Below, in pieces: positions 21,220 to 32,355 of a stretch of 64,000 bases of DNA (position 1 is the first letter of the stretch; every line of letters starts with the position of its first letter). A program made the position numbers and the translations under genes. Origin of the DNA: Voacanga thouarsii (lineage: Eukaryota; Streptophyta; Magnoliopsida; Gentianales; Apocynaceae); the NCBI GenBank assembly GCA_026120185.1, contig JANUWF010003368.1, positions 2,418,001-2,482,000 of the forward strand. Direction: 5' to 3'. Under the pieces are notes generated by a model. The model made no database searches, was not told where the DNA came from, and worked only from the letters and a program-made list of their open reading frames with translations.

Positions 21220-22934
21220 TGTTGGGTATCTCAAGCTCGTATCGTATACGATGCAGTGGAAAATAAAATGAGATACCCTCCCAGGACCCGTCTATGTATG
21301 AAAAACAAGACATAAAGAGAGTAAATGTAATAGCTTTTACCTTTAGGTGATCGTCCTAAGAACAAAAAATTTCTTCTTCAAGTTGAGGCGCGATCCAGCA
21401 ATCCTCATGATCAACCTCCACGTGAGTTGAGTGCCTAACCACTATAATCACAGTGTGTGATTATCTCTAACAGTGATCCACACAGAGGGTATACTCAAGC
21501 ACCAAAATTTCCCGTGCTAGCAGAAAAATATGGCAGCTAGGGTTCTTTGATTAAGATCAAATCGAGAGAGAGAAGAGATGAAGCTGTTGTTTCGTGGCTC
21601 TTGGTTTTTTGTGTGTTGTTCAACTAGGATTTTCATGTTTTATATCTATTATATATTACACGACATTCCCCTCCAAAACTGAGAGTTCTAATCCTATTAG
21701 AATTCCCTAATTGTAATTGGAAACATGAAGTTCTTACAGTTACAACGTAGACCACAAATCATAACTAATTATAATTTGTCCACAACAACTTTTCTTTCTC
21801 TCAATCAACCTCACTATGTTATCAAATAACATCTTGAGTATATTGCGTATGACCTATTAGGTTTCCCAGTCAATTGGTAGAGAACATGAATTAATCCAAA
21901 CATCTTTGAGATTAATAATCAATAATTAATTAAAATTAATCCTATTAATTCTAATCAGGATTGGTTTATTAATTCATCAATTAATAAACCCATATTCCCA
22001 GATTATGAGCGGTATCTAGCAACACATCATGACCACCCAAAAGTCCAGGAAGTCAAGTGGCTTGACATGAACCCTTTAATAACAAACTTCAGTGCAATTA
22101 ACTCCTTTCACCATACAATATCTCATTCGGTTTGGAGTACGGAATTAGTGCCAACTTTCTCCAGAAATAATTCTGGCCAGAATACAATAGTACTTGTACC
22201 AGGAACCCACTACTCTAGATATGTATCAATTGGAACTATTTTCAATACACAATTGCTTTGGCCAAAGACTTATCGAGTAGTAATTCGTACAAGTGGCCGT
22301 GGGATATTCGCCCCTACTATTAGGAGTGGCGAATCCTTTATTGACCATCTCAACTACTTTCGTTTACCTCACAATGTACCCAATATCTATCTCATAGGTG
22401 GCCCTCGATTGAGCTCCGGAGATTGGAATCAAAGTACAAAGCTCAGCAAACAAAGTATCTTGGAGATCTCAAATCTAAGGATACTTGCACGTTTGCTATG
22501 TTGAGATTATATCACTGGCACTAAATAGTTATCCATGTGATTATCTAAAAGCTAGGTCATCCAATGAACATGTTCTATTAACAAGCATCCATGTGTTAAC
22601 TTTGAGTATCTCAATACTCACGGTTATGAGAACAATCGCCTGATCAAATCAAGAAGTCTAACACATGCTAGTCTTAACGCATTAATGATGTCCTGTCTCA
22701 TTAATAGTATGACTAGGGACTATTTAAGTACTAACACCATCCAGTGTAATAGGAATCTCATATCATGATCTCTATCATGATTTCCTTAACACAGTGTTGT
22801 ACTAGGGACTTTATCGAACAATTATTTTACTTAAAGTAAATAAAAGAAACTGTAAGATAAATAATGTCTTTTATTACAATAAAATGTGTCATATATAATG
22901 TACCAGTAATTGCTTCTAAGGCACAACACTAACA
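21220..22934 (-). repeat. 3' LTR of element K
   Basis: It aligns with 28513-30169 and is 1715 bp long, about 58 bp longer than its partner. Both ends fit TG...CA. An open frame runs against the element direction at 22067-22504; see findings. Confidence 0.93.
22067..22504 (+). other. Antisense open frame in the K 3' LTR (145 codons)
   Basis: The frame starts MNPLITNFSAIN and contains RSGESFIDHLNYF and GDWNQSTKLSKQS. The equivalent frame of the same length is open in the other LTR (29314-29751). About 27 residues differ between them, so most base changes alter the residue, which argues against selection for a protein. I recognise no family. Confidence 0.25.
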
Positions 22935-22945
22935 AACTCCTATTT
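22935..22945 (-). other. Polypurine tract of element K
   Basis: The minus strand reads AAATAGGAGTT directly before the LTR. Confidence 0.6.
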
Positions 22946-22948
22946 GCA

Positions 22949-23520
22949 CTAGATCCAATCTTTCATGAATGTAATATCGAATGACTCAACATGACAATCA
23001 TGTTTCTTTTGGGAAAGTGCTTTCGTAAGTGGGTCAGCTATGTTCTCATCTGTGGGAACTCTCTCTATCTTTATTTCCTTAGCTGCTTCAGAAGTGGCTA
23101 TGTACTCAACTTCCGTCGTAGAGTTGGCAATAGTCACTTGTTTGGAACTTTTTCAACTTATTGCCCCTTCACACAACGTAAACATGTAGCCAGATTGTGA
23201 TTTGAAATCATTTTTGTCAGATTGAAAACTAGCATCAGTATACCCATTTATTTTCGAATCACATTCTTCATATACTAAGAACATATCTTTAGTCCTTATA
23301 AGTATTTAATGATGTTCTTTATAGCTGCCCAATGACCCTCACCAGGGTTGGATTGGTATCTGCTCGTCAAATTGAGAGCATAAGATACGTCGGGCCTAAT
23401 ACATATCATAGCATACATGATAGATCCAATTGCTGAGGCATATGGAATCTTACTCATGTGATCCCTTTCAACTTGTGTCTTGGGAGACATCGACTTTGAA
23501 AGGCTTACACCATGTGACAT
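22949..23520 (-). pseudogene. Copia reverse transcriptase C-terminus and RNase H (element K)
   Basis: The first part (23296-23520) has YASAIGSIMYAMICIRPDVSY, LTSRYQSNPGEGHW and AIKNIIKYL, the thumb region typical of Copia. The last part (22949-23137) has STTEVEYIATSEAAKE (usual STAEAEYIA) and DENIADPLTKAL, the RNase H tail. The stretch between is broken by stops. The frame ends just before the 3' LTR. Confidence 0.88.
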
Positions 23521-23703
23521 GGGTAAGAATCTCTTTTTGGATTAATTCATGCTAAATTTCTTTAGCACTTTATCTATGTATGTAGATTGTGAAAGATCAA
23601 GCAACCTTTTGGATCTATCTCTATAGATCCTTATTCCAAGAATATAGGTTGCTTCTCCAAGATCTTGCATGGAAAATTGTTTGGACAACCAAATTTTAAC
23701 CGT

Positions 23704-24168
23704 TTACAAGACAGGTATATCGTTTTCTATTAGCAATATGTCATCTACATAAAGCAGTAAGAAAACAATTGCACTCCCACTAACCTTCTTGTATACATAA
23801 GGCTCATCCATATTTTGAATGAAACCAAACTCTTTGATTGTTTCATCAAAACAGATATTCCAACTCCTAGAAGCTTGCTTAAGTCCATAAATAGACATTT
23901 GCAGCTTACACACCTTTGTGCTATCACTGGATGTGAAACCCTCAGGTTGTGTCATATACACTTCCTCAGTCAGATTTCCATTTAAAAAAGCTGTTTTCAC
24001 ATTCAATTGCCAAATCTCATAATTATGATAAGCACCAATGGCTAGGAGTATCTTGATGGATTTTAACATGGCTACTAGCCAGAAGATTTCATCATAGTCA
24101 ATACCATGTTGTTGATGATAACCCTTTGCCACTAGTCGTGCTTTATAGGTAACTAAGTTACCATCCAT
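23704..24168 (-). pseudogene. Copia reverse transcriptase (element K)
   Basis: The open frame reads YKARLVAKGYHQQHGIDYDEIF, then IWQLNVKTAFLNGNLTEEVYM (first catalytic Asp replaced: the family reads QMDVKTAFLNG, here LNVKTAFLNG), QPEGF, QMSIYGLKQASRSWN and LLLYVDDILLI with the YVDD pair intact. The loss of the first metal-binding Asp alone would inactivate it. The frame stops after NDIPVL, short of the thumb. Confidence 0.92.
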
Positions 24169-24288
24169 GTCTGTTTTCTTCTTGAAAATCCACTTGCACC
24201 TAATAGGTTTAATTCATTTGGGCAGATCAACCAAGGTCCATACTTGGTTATTGTACACGGAATCCATCTCTGACTTCATGGCCTCAAG

Positions 24289-25056
24289 TTATTTGCCAGA
24301 TTCTGAACTATTTAGAACATCTTTGTAGGTAGTAGGCTCATCTTCATCTATGAGCAATACGTCATTGTGGTCACTGATGAGAAATCCATATCTCTCAGGT
24401 GCCACATGTATCCTACTAGATCTACGAGGTTCTTGTGTATTAGAAGGTTCATCTATTCTCTCAATAAATGTGGGGATAGACGGTTGATCCTCATTTGTTT
24501 GATCTTCATGAACTTCACTAAGTTTAATCTTACTCCCATTGTCCCCTTTGAGCATGTGCTCTTTCTCTAAGAAGACGGCATGCTTCGAAATAAACAATTT
24601 GTTTTCGTAGGATAAATAGAAGTAATATCCGAAAGATTCTTTCGGATATCCCACAAACAAACATTTGTCAGACTTACTATCAAGTTTGTCTGATTGTGCC
24701 CTTTTAACAAAGGTAGGACAACCCCATACTCGCAAGTGAAATAACTTTGGTCTCTTACCAAAGAACATCTCAAATTGGGTAGTATCAATCGATTTTGTCG
24801 GAACTTTGTTTAGTATATAAACAAAAGTTTCTAGTGTATACCTCCAAAACAATTTTGGTAGGTCTGCAGAAGCCATCATGGTCCGTACCATGTCCAGAAG
24901 GGTTTGATTCCTTCTCTCAGATACATCGTTATGCTGAGGTGTATGTGGTGGAGTCCATTGAGATAATATCCCATTATCTCTAAGATAACTCAGAAACTCT
25001 TGGCTCAAGTATTCTCTTCCTCGATCAGATCTTAGAGTCTTTATACTTTTGCCAAG
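24289..25056 (-). pseudogene. Copia integrase core and C-terminus (element K)
   Basis: The frame begins after a stop near 25056 and reads TLRSDRGREYLSQEFLSYL (second catalytic Asp), then WTPPHTPQHNDVSERRNQTLLDMV with the third residue, Glu, in SERRN. RVWGCPTFVKR, KCLFVGYPKESFGYYFY and RRSSRIHVAPERYGFL follow, all typical of the C-terminal part of plant Copia integrases. The first catalytic Asp is in the neighbouring frame at 25057-25920. Confidence 0.92.
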
Positions 25057-25920
25057 TTATTTCTCTATTTCATTCTTGAAGTCTTTGAACCTTTCAAAGG
25101 CCTCAGATTTGTATTTCATTAAATACAAATACCCGTATCGTGAAAAGTCATCGATAAAGGTTATGAAATAGTTATAACCTCCTCTTACTTGTATTGACAT
25201 TGGGCCATATGCATCAGAATGTATGAGTTTTAATAACTCCTTGGCCCATTCTCCTTTTCCTGGAAAAGGAGTTTTAGTCATTTTACCTAGTAAACAAGAC
25301 TCATATGTGCCATATGATTCATAATCAAATAACCCTAAGTCACCAAACTTGTGTAACTTAGAAACACGATTTTCATTTACATGGCTCAAACGACAATGCC
25401 ATAAGTAAGAGGTGTTAGAGTTATCCATTTTAGGTTTCTTATTGTTTATATTGAGAACTGGATTATTTAAGTCTAGAACATATAAACCATTAACCAAAGT
25501 TGCTGAACCATAGTGAATATCATTCAAAGAAAAAGAACAACATTTATTCTTAAATATTAAATGAAATCCATATAAGTCTAAACACGTAACTGAGATAATA
25601 TTTTTCATTAAAACTGGTACATAATAATAGTTTTGCAGTTCTAGAATTAATCCCGAAGGCAGGTTCAGCTCGTATGTCCCCACAACAAGTGCAGCAACCT
25701 TTACCCCATTTGTAGTACGTAAGTCCACATTGCCTTTCTCTAACCTTTTACTGCTTTTTAGTCCCTGTAAGTTATTGCACAAATAAGATCCACATCCAGT
25801 ATCTAATACCCATATCTCATTTCTAAAGGCAGTATTTATTTCAATCATAAACATATCTGGAAAAAAAGTAGAAGTGCTTGTAAGCTTCTCCTTCTGCTTC
25901 TTGTCCTTAATGGTCTCCAA
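25057..25920 (-). pseudogene. Copia protease and integrase N-terminus (element K)
   Basis: The 287-codon frame starts with a short linker. The protease site follows as WVLDTGCGSYLCNNL (DTG kept). The pre-integrase zinc region is WHCRLSHVNENRVSKLH ... GTYESCLLGKM: the two His are present, but the first Cys of the CXXC pair is Tyr. Then come LIHSDAYGPM and YFITFIDDFSRYGYLYLM, with the first core Asp. The frame ends in a stop after KNEIEK. The polyprotein normally is one frame with gag; here stops on both sides break it. Confidence 0.92.
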
Positions 25921-25941
25921 GTAGGCTTTGCAGTTGCGTCT

Positions 25942-26694
25942 TTAGTGGCCCATCTTCCCACAATGATGGCATGGGTCCTTGGTAGCTGCTTCCTTCTTGT
26001 TCACACCACCTTTGGACTTCATGGGAGCATACTTCTTCTTCTTTTGAACTTTCTTCTTAGAAGAGGAAGATTCTACCATTAAAATTGCATTGGAATCCTT
26101 CTTCATTGAGGACTCTGTAGTTTTAAGAAGATTGATCAATTCAGGAATAGTGGATTCAATCTTGTTCATCTGATAGTTAATCACAAATTGTGAGAAACTA
26201 TTAGGCAATGACTGAAGAATTAAGTCAACACTTAAGTCATGATCCATCGCAAACCCAAGAGATCCGAGCTTCTCTATCAAGCCCAGCATCTTCAGCCCAT
26301 GAGTGGCCACAGAAGAACCCTCTGCCATTTTCCAACGAAACAGTTGCTTTGAGATCTTATATCTCTCAGTTCTGGCTTGGGCATCAAACAGCTCTTGAAG
26401 ATGTAAAATGATCGATTGAGCATCCATATGCTCGTGCTGTTTTTGCAACTCAGGAGTCATAGATGCCAACATAATACATGATGCTGTATCGCTATCCTCC
26501 TTGTACCTTTTGTGGACAGCATGCTCATCAGCATGAGCATCTTGGGCTGGTGGTGGTGGAATAGGAGCATCTAGCACGTAGAGCAACTTTTTCGATTTGA
26601 GAACGATTTTCAAATTTCTATACCAGTCGAGATAGTTTGATTCGGTTAACTTGTTGGTTTTCAAGATGCTACGTAAGTTTAAGTTTGTTAACAT
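25942..26694 (-). pseudogene. Copia Gag (element K)
   Basis: The 250-codon frame starts MLTNLNLRSILKTNKLTE and reads NYLDWYRNLKIVLKSKKLLYVLD, the N-terminus typical of plant Copia Gag. LQELFDAQARTERYKISKQLF, MAEGSSVATHGLKM and LPNSFSQFVINYQMN complete the capsid-like part. A basic stretch (SSSKKKVQKKKK) and the zinc knuckle CHHCGKMGH follow. The knuckle is cut by a TAA where Trp is usual, before its last Cys (RRNC continues in frame). Gag builds the particle and binds RNA. Confidence 0.93.
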
Positions 26695-28499
26695 GATGTA
26701 AGTGACCTAGATGTAACGATAGAAAGTATTAGCTACTTGTATATACACATGATATGCAAATAATTAAGACTTTAATTAAGCGCATTTTTACTCCACTATT
26801 TTACTCAAACCAATAGCCCCCACTACTGATTCGGAAAAGCCCGTTGGAAGCTTTCCTAGTGGACCGGTATCCAAATTCCTCAAGAATAACCTTGGGTTTG
26901 CCCAACAAGCTACCATTGAGTTCATTGATAGGTATCAATACCAATTACATCGTATGTAACCACCGGATCATTGGGTGATTAACAGCTTTTAATCTTAAAG
27001 CCTTTTGGGTTTTCCCAACTTTTCCTCTAAATTTCTTTATGCTTGAGTTTGCCCAACCAGGATAAAGAATTTAGTTAAATCCGACCCATTAATTAGGAAT
27101 TTAATTCCATAACTTGAACATGCCTAATGTCAAGTAGGCTTGGGTTTGCCCAACAACCTGATCTCGAAAAAGGACTCTTATTCTTACTATATTAACGGAA
27201 GGAATTAGGTTTAATATTAATTAAGGGATTTGTTCCTTTTAGTGATTTCGTTGAATGACATGCATAAAAATCAATAAATCACATAATTGATAATCATGGT
27301 AATAAAGCGATTACGCGGTATGGTTATGGACTTTTCCTAAATTAATTTCTTCGAGCTATAAAAGAAATTAATATAGTTAACCCTATGTGTTCATGCATGA
27401 TTTAAGTAGAAGGTCTTACCTGCTCGCCTTGTTTTGGTCGTCATCTCCAGAATAGAATAATTTTACTCCTATCTAACCTATGTAAACTAATTACATAATT
27501 TCCTAAATAGAGAAAACCTCGAGTTACATTTGAGGAGAATTAGATGTGAAGAGAATTACATAAGAATTCTAGAGAAGGTAGGACACACAGGCCCTATTTC
27601 ATAAATAAAAACCAAAACTGTAAAATGCATGAATAGATATAATTGGTTTTAGTCCATAACCATCCACCATGCTATTGACTATGCTTAAACAAAATAAACA
27701 TATACTTTTATCATTCCAAAATCACTATATTGGAAAGACAAAACAAATTCTAAAATCACCATTTTATAAAGATACACTAATTTTAGATTTTCAAAATCAT
27801 TATTTTGAAAAACAAAATTGTTTGTCTCAAAACTAATTTTGAGAAAATGCTTTTGGGTCCCGTTTCTCATCAAATAAGATTTTTCCCTTTCAAAATTCTA
27901 TTCTAATTTTTTTTTTAAAAATACCTGGAAGTCGCAAACAGAGCAAAACCAGTGCCGGTTTGGAAGTCGGAGCCTGCACCGGCTCTGTTCTGGTTTTAAA
28001 AAAAATTTTCCTTTCCAAAATCGATTTCTGGACATAGTGAACAGAATGGAACCGGCACCGGCTTGGAGGTCGGAGCCGGTGCCGCCTGTGTTCTGAAACA
28101 ATAGCGGCGATTTTTCAAAAAATTCCAGAAACAATTTCTTGTGCTTCCTTCTTATGCAAATTTTTAGTGAGAACAATTCTCAGCAGTATTTTCTGTTTTG
28201 AAGCTCTAAACAACAACCAATTTGTTAGTTTAAACAAAATCAAAACAAAAAATTAAGATGAAACGGAGGGCAACATCCATGTTACAAGAAAACGTTTTTC
28301 CTGCAGAAATTTTTAGCACTAAAGAAAGCATCTTTTCGAAATACGCTGTGACTTTTACACAATTATATTGTGCTACGACCCAATCCATAATGATCGAAAC
28401 GATTTCGACTCGAATGAAAATAATTTTCACAGTAAACAAAGACAAATACGAAAATAGTTTTTCATGCCAAAACAATATCCGTAGACTACACATAACATT
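26695..28499 (-). other. Long leader of element K with GC-rich hairpins
   Basis: About 1.8 kb without a supported frame lies between primer site and gag. It has three copies of TGGGTTTGCCCAAC-type hairpins (about 26892, 27044, 27141). At 27940-28100 two units about 103 bp apart carry GGAAGTCGGAGCC / GGAGGTCGGAGCC. The second unit holds a perfect 11-bp stem (28053-28063 with 28074-28084) around a 10-nt loop. Confidence 0.6.
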
Positions 28500-28511
28500 T
28501 CTCTGATACCA
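28500..28511 (-). other. Primer-binding site of element K (tRNA-iMet type)
   Basis: The minus strand reads TGGTATCAGAGA, 11 of 12 bases matching the iMet primer site, one base from the 5' LTR. Confidence 0.9.
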
Positions 28512-28512
28512 C

Positions 28513-30169
28513 TGTTGGGTATCTCAAGCTCGTATCGTATACGGCGCAGCGAAAAATAAAACGAAATACCCTCTCAGGACCTATCTATGTGTGGAAAACA
28601 AGACATAAAGAGAGTAAAGGTAACAGCTTTTACCTTTGGGTGATCGTCCGAAGGACAAAAAATTTCTTCTTCAAGTTGAGGCGCGATCCAACAATCCTCG
28701 TGATCAACTTCCATGTGAGTTGAACGTCTAACTACTATAATCACAGTGTGTGATTATCTCTAACAGTGATCCACACAGAGGGTACACTCAAGCACCAAAA
28801 TTTCCTGTGCTAGCAGAAAAAAATGGTGGCTAGGGTTCTTTGATTAAGATCAAATTGAGAGAGAGAAGAGAGGAAGCTATTATTTCGTGTGTTGTTCAGC
28901 TAGGGTTTTCGTGTTTTTTATCTACTATATATTACATGAAATTCTCCCCCAAAACTAAGAGTTCTAATCCTATTAGAATTCCCTAATTGTAATTGGAAAT
29001 ATGAAGTTCTCACAGTTACAACTTCTCTTTGTCCACAACAACTTCTCTTTCTCTCAATCAACCCCACTATGTTATCAAATAATCCTCTATTGTGTGTAGC
29101 CTATTAGGTTTCCCAATTAATTGGTAGAGAATATAAATTAATCCAAACATCTTTGAGATTAATAATCCATAATTAATTAGAATTAATCCTATTAATTCTA
29201 ATTAAGATTGGTTTATTAATTTATTAATTAATAAACCCATATTCCCAAATCATGAAAGGTATCTAGCAATATATCATGACCACCTAAGAGTCCAAGAAGT
29301 CAAGTGGCTTGACATGAACCCTTCAATAACAAACTTCAGTGTAATTAACTCCTTTCACCATACAATATCTCATTTGGTTTGGAGTACGAAATTAGTGCCA
29401 ACTCCCTCCAAAAATAATTCTGGTCAGAATACAATAGTACTTATACCAGGAACCCATTACTTTAGATGTGTATCAATTGAAACTATTTCTAATACACAAT
29501 TGTCTTGGCCAAGGACTTCTCGAGTAGTAATTCCTATAAGTGATTGTGAGATATTTGCCCATACTATTAGGAGTGGTGAATCCTTTATTGACCCTCTCAA
29601 TTACTTTCGTTTACCTCACAATGTACCCAATATCCATCCCATTGGCGGCCCTCGATCGAGCTCCGGAGATTGGAATCAAAGTACAAAGCTTAGCAAACAA
29701 AGTACCTTGGAGATCTCAAGTTTAAGGATACTTGCACGTGTGCTATGTTGAGATTATATCACTGGCACTAAATAGTTATCCATGTGATTATCTCAAAGCT
29801 AGGTCATCCAATGAACTTGTTTCATTAACAAGTATCCATGTGTTAACTTTGAGTATCTTAATACTCACTGTTATGAGAACTACTGCCTGATCAAATCAGG
29901 AAGTCTAACACATGTTAGTTTTAATGCATTAATGATGTCCTATCTCATTAATATTATGACTAGGGACTATTTAAGTACTAACACTATCCACTGTAGTAGG
30001 AATCTCATATCATGAACTCCTTAACACAGTGTTGTACTAGGGACTTTATCGAACAGTTATTTTACTTAAAGTAAATAAAAGAAACTGTAAGATAAATAAT
30101 GCCTTTTATTAAAATAAAATGTATCATATATAATGTACCAGTGATTGCCTCTGGGGCACAACACTAACA
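28513..30169 (-). repeat. 5' LTR of element K
   Basis: It aligns with 21220-22934, starts TGTTGGGTATC and ends ACACTAACA. An AT-rich TATA-like run lies near 28925-28932. Confidence 0.93.
29314..29751 (+). other. Antisense open frame in the K 5' LTR (145 codons)
   Basis: The counterpart of 22067-22504, same length and start (MNPSITNFSVIN). See that entry for why a functional protein is doubtful. Confidence 0.25.
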
Positions 30170-30611
30170 CAGCTAGCCTCTCTAGCATTTGATTAATAAA
30201 GGGAAGAGGAAAATGGTCATTTCTTGTACCTTCATTTAATTTCTTGTAGTCAATACACATCATCCAACCCGTTACAAACCTTGTTGGTATGAGTTCATTT
30301 TTCTCACTGGGCACTACTATCATACCTTATTTCTTAGGACCTATTTGGGTTGGGCTTACCCATACACTATCTGAAATTGGATAAACAATGCTTGCATCCA
30401 AAAGTTTGATCACTTCCCATTTTACCACTTTTTTCAAATTTAGATTTAACCTTCTTTGAGGATGTACCACAGGTTTGGTATCTACCTCTAGTAAGATCTT
30501 ATGTGTGTAAAAAGAAGGGCTAATCTCATTTATATCAGTAATCTTCCATGCTATAGCCTTCTTATGATTTTGCAAAACTTGAACCAGTTGAAGCTTTTTT
30601 TCTTTATCCAA
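30170..30611 (-). pseudogene. Reverse transcriptase fingers of element A, first half
   Basis: The frame 30327-30611 reads AIAWKITDINEISPSF, THKILLEVDTKPVVHPQRRLN and VYPISDSVWVSPTQIGPKK, then a stop where Gly is usual. The next frame reads NELIPTRFVTGWMMCIDYKKLNE and NDHFPLPFINQMLERLA, where element K interrupts. The palm continues at 21214. This is the standard N-terminal half of a Gypsy reverse transcriptase of the Athila/Tat type. Confidence 0.88.
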
Positions 30612-30847
30612 ATCTTTGGTAATGATGACTAGAATTTGTTTCCTTGTGCTAAGAATGCATACTCTAGTTAGTAGGGAGCTCTTTCAATTTTAATGCATGA
30701 GGGTCTTCAACAGATAGTATCATTCTACCAAGACTTGACTTTTCAATTGTCTCAAAAACTTCTTGCCTAAGAATTCCTCACTACTCTCAACCTGCTCAAC
30801 ATGCGCCATGACTTCCTATGTAACTTGTTCTTTTACTTCATTTTCAT

Positions 30848-31543
30848 TTAACATGCAGCCCAAGCCTTTTTGATGAATTTTTCTTGTATAAAATCATTGG
30901 CACATTCATTAAAGATACCCATTTCAAAGTAGGAGTCATCTTGCATAAGTAAACACTTCATGCTCTCAAAAATTTTAATCACTACTTTTTTATCTTCCAC
31001 TCTCAATGTTAACTTCTCCCAGTGAACATCTATAATAGTCTTAGCAGTAGCCAAAAAGGGTCGCCCTAAAATCAAGGGGATTTTAAAATTCTCTACTATA
31101 TCCAGAATGACAAAATCCACTGGAAAGATGAATTTGTTAATTTTAACTAATACATCCTCAACAATCCCCCTAGGATGGTTGATAGATTTGTCCGCAAATT
31201 GGATATTCATCCTAATAGGTATTGGTTCACCTAAGCCTAATTTCTTAAAAGTCGCATAAGGCAACAGATTGATACTAGCTCCAAGATCTGCTAACGAAGT
31301 GCCAAAAATAACATTTCCAATCACGTAAAGGATGGAAAAACTTCCCGGATCCTTTAGCTTCTTTGGTAATATCTCATTGCTTTGCACAATAGCAGAACAT
31401 TCCTCATTTAAAGTTACTACAGGTAGTTCTTCAAGATTCCTTTTATTAGATAATATATCCTTGAAAATTTTGGCATACTTGAGCATTTGGGCTAAAGCTT
31501 CTACCAATGGAAGATTGATGTGTACTTTCTTGAATAAGTCCAA
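30848..31543 (-). pseudogene. Gag end and protease of element A
   Basis: The 231-codon frame begins in the gag tail (INLPLVEALAQMLKYAKIFKD, ILSNKRNLEELPVVTLNEECSAI, KLKDPGSFSILYVIGN). It continues into the protease with ADLGASINLLPYATFKKLGLG, where DLGAS replaces the usual D(S/T)G, as is normal in Athila/Tat elements. PLILGRPFLATAKTIIDV is the flap and dimer zone. Downstream stops separate it from the reverse transcriptase. Confidence 0.9.
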
Positions 31544-31622
31544 GAACTTATGAAATTATTCATTCTCCTTTTTTTTTCTTAAGTCTTCCTGGATTTGGAA
31601 TTGGAGGAATGGAATTTGGCAG

Positions 31623-32039
31623 CTATTTGTTAATTGTTTCTGCTTCAGACTGACCCAACGGCATCGTAGCGGTCACATTTGATGGTGCCATCAGTTCTTT
31701 GTACTCATTATTTTCCTCTTCAATTTGTTTTCCTACCTGAATAGGGTTGTTTGTTGTTTCTAGTTCCTTTCCACTGCGAAGTGTGATTGCCTTGACTAAA
31801 CCTTTTTCATTATACTCCTCACATCCTTCTCGAATAGTTCTTACCAAAGGCCCAAGTTATTTTTCCAATTTAATCAATAAATTCTCCTGTGTTTTAAGTA
31901 ATTCATCCATCTTCTGGAAATGTGTATCAATTGTGATGGTGAAATCCACAAATAAATCTTCGATGAGTGGCTCTATGAGAGATTCTTTATCTCCTACCTC
32001 TTGATGCAACTGATCCTTTTTATGAAAATCTGAAGACAT
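31623..32039 (-). pseudogene. Truncated Gag of element A
   Basis: Two minus frames separated by one stop are visible: 31857-32039 (FQKMDELLKTQENLLIKLEK, a coiled-coil stretch) and 31623-31847 (GLVKAITLRSGKELE, a string found in Athila/Tat Gag). The capsid half that should precede it is absent: only about 300 bp lie between the first Met and the primer site. A deletion removed it. Confidence 0.8.
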
Positions 32040-32334
32040 TGGAATTACCCTTCAAAATGATATTCCTTAAAGAGTAATAACCTATTCAAATCACAACTGT
32101 GTCAATTTTCTCAAGATAACTCATTTAACTCAAATGACTATCATTTCTCTGCAATTCCAAATAAAACACAAATAAAATAAAATAAAATGAATCTATACAA
32201 CAACACTAAAATGGTTGTCCTAGAAAAGAAAATAAATTAGGTATTTACTAGAAAGAAAAATTTATAAACATATACAAACATAACAAATTAAATCAATATA
32301 ACTCAAGTGTTTTTGGAATATTGACAACCGATGA

Positions 32335-32349
32335 CCGGCAACGGCGCCA
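32335..32349 (-). other. Primer-binding site of element A (tRNA-Asp type)
   Basis: The minus strand reads TGGCGCCGTTGCCGG, complementary to the 3' end of plant tRNA-Asp. It lies six bases inside the 5' LTR, as in Athila/Tat elements. Confidence 0.88.
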
Positions 32350-32355
32350 AAAATT

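Larger units (their letters stand above)
21220..30169 (-). mobile_element. Ty1/Copia retrotransposon K nested in the reverse transcriptase of A
   Basis: Two LTRs (21220-22934 and 28513-30169) start TGTTGGGTATC and end CACTAACA. They are flanked by CAGCT. The primer site is at 28500-28511 and the purine tract near 22935-22945. Minus-strand order is gag, protease, integrase, reverse transcriptase, RNase H, with integrase before reverse transcriptase as in Copia. Total length is 8950 bp. The LTRs differ at about one base in ten where I compared them, mainly by transitions, so the insertion is old. All three main frames are broken by stops. Removing K restores continuity of the A reverse transcriptase. 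Confidence 0.95.

Noticed and set aside
28258..28506. Overlapping plus and minus frames in the K leader
   Set aside because: They span the primer-binding site and show no family match or conserved motif.
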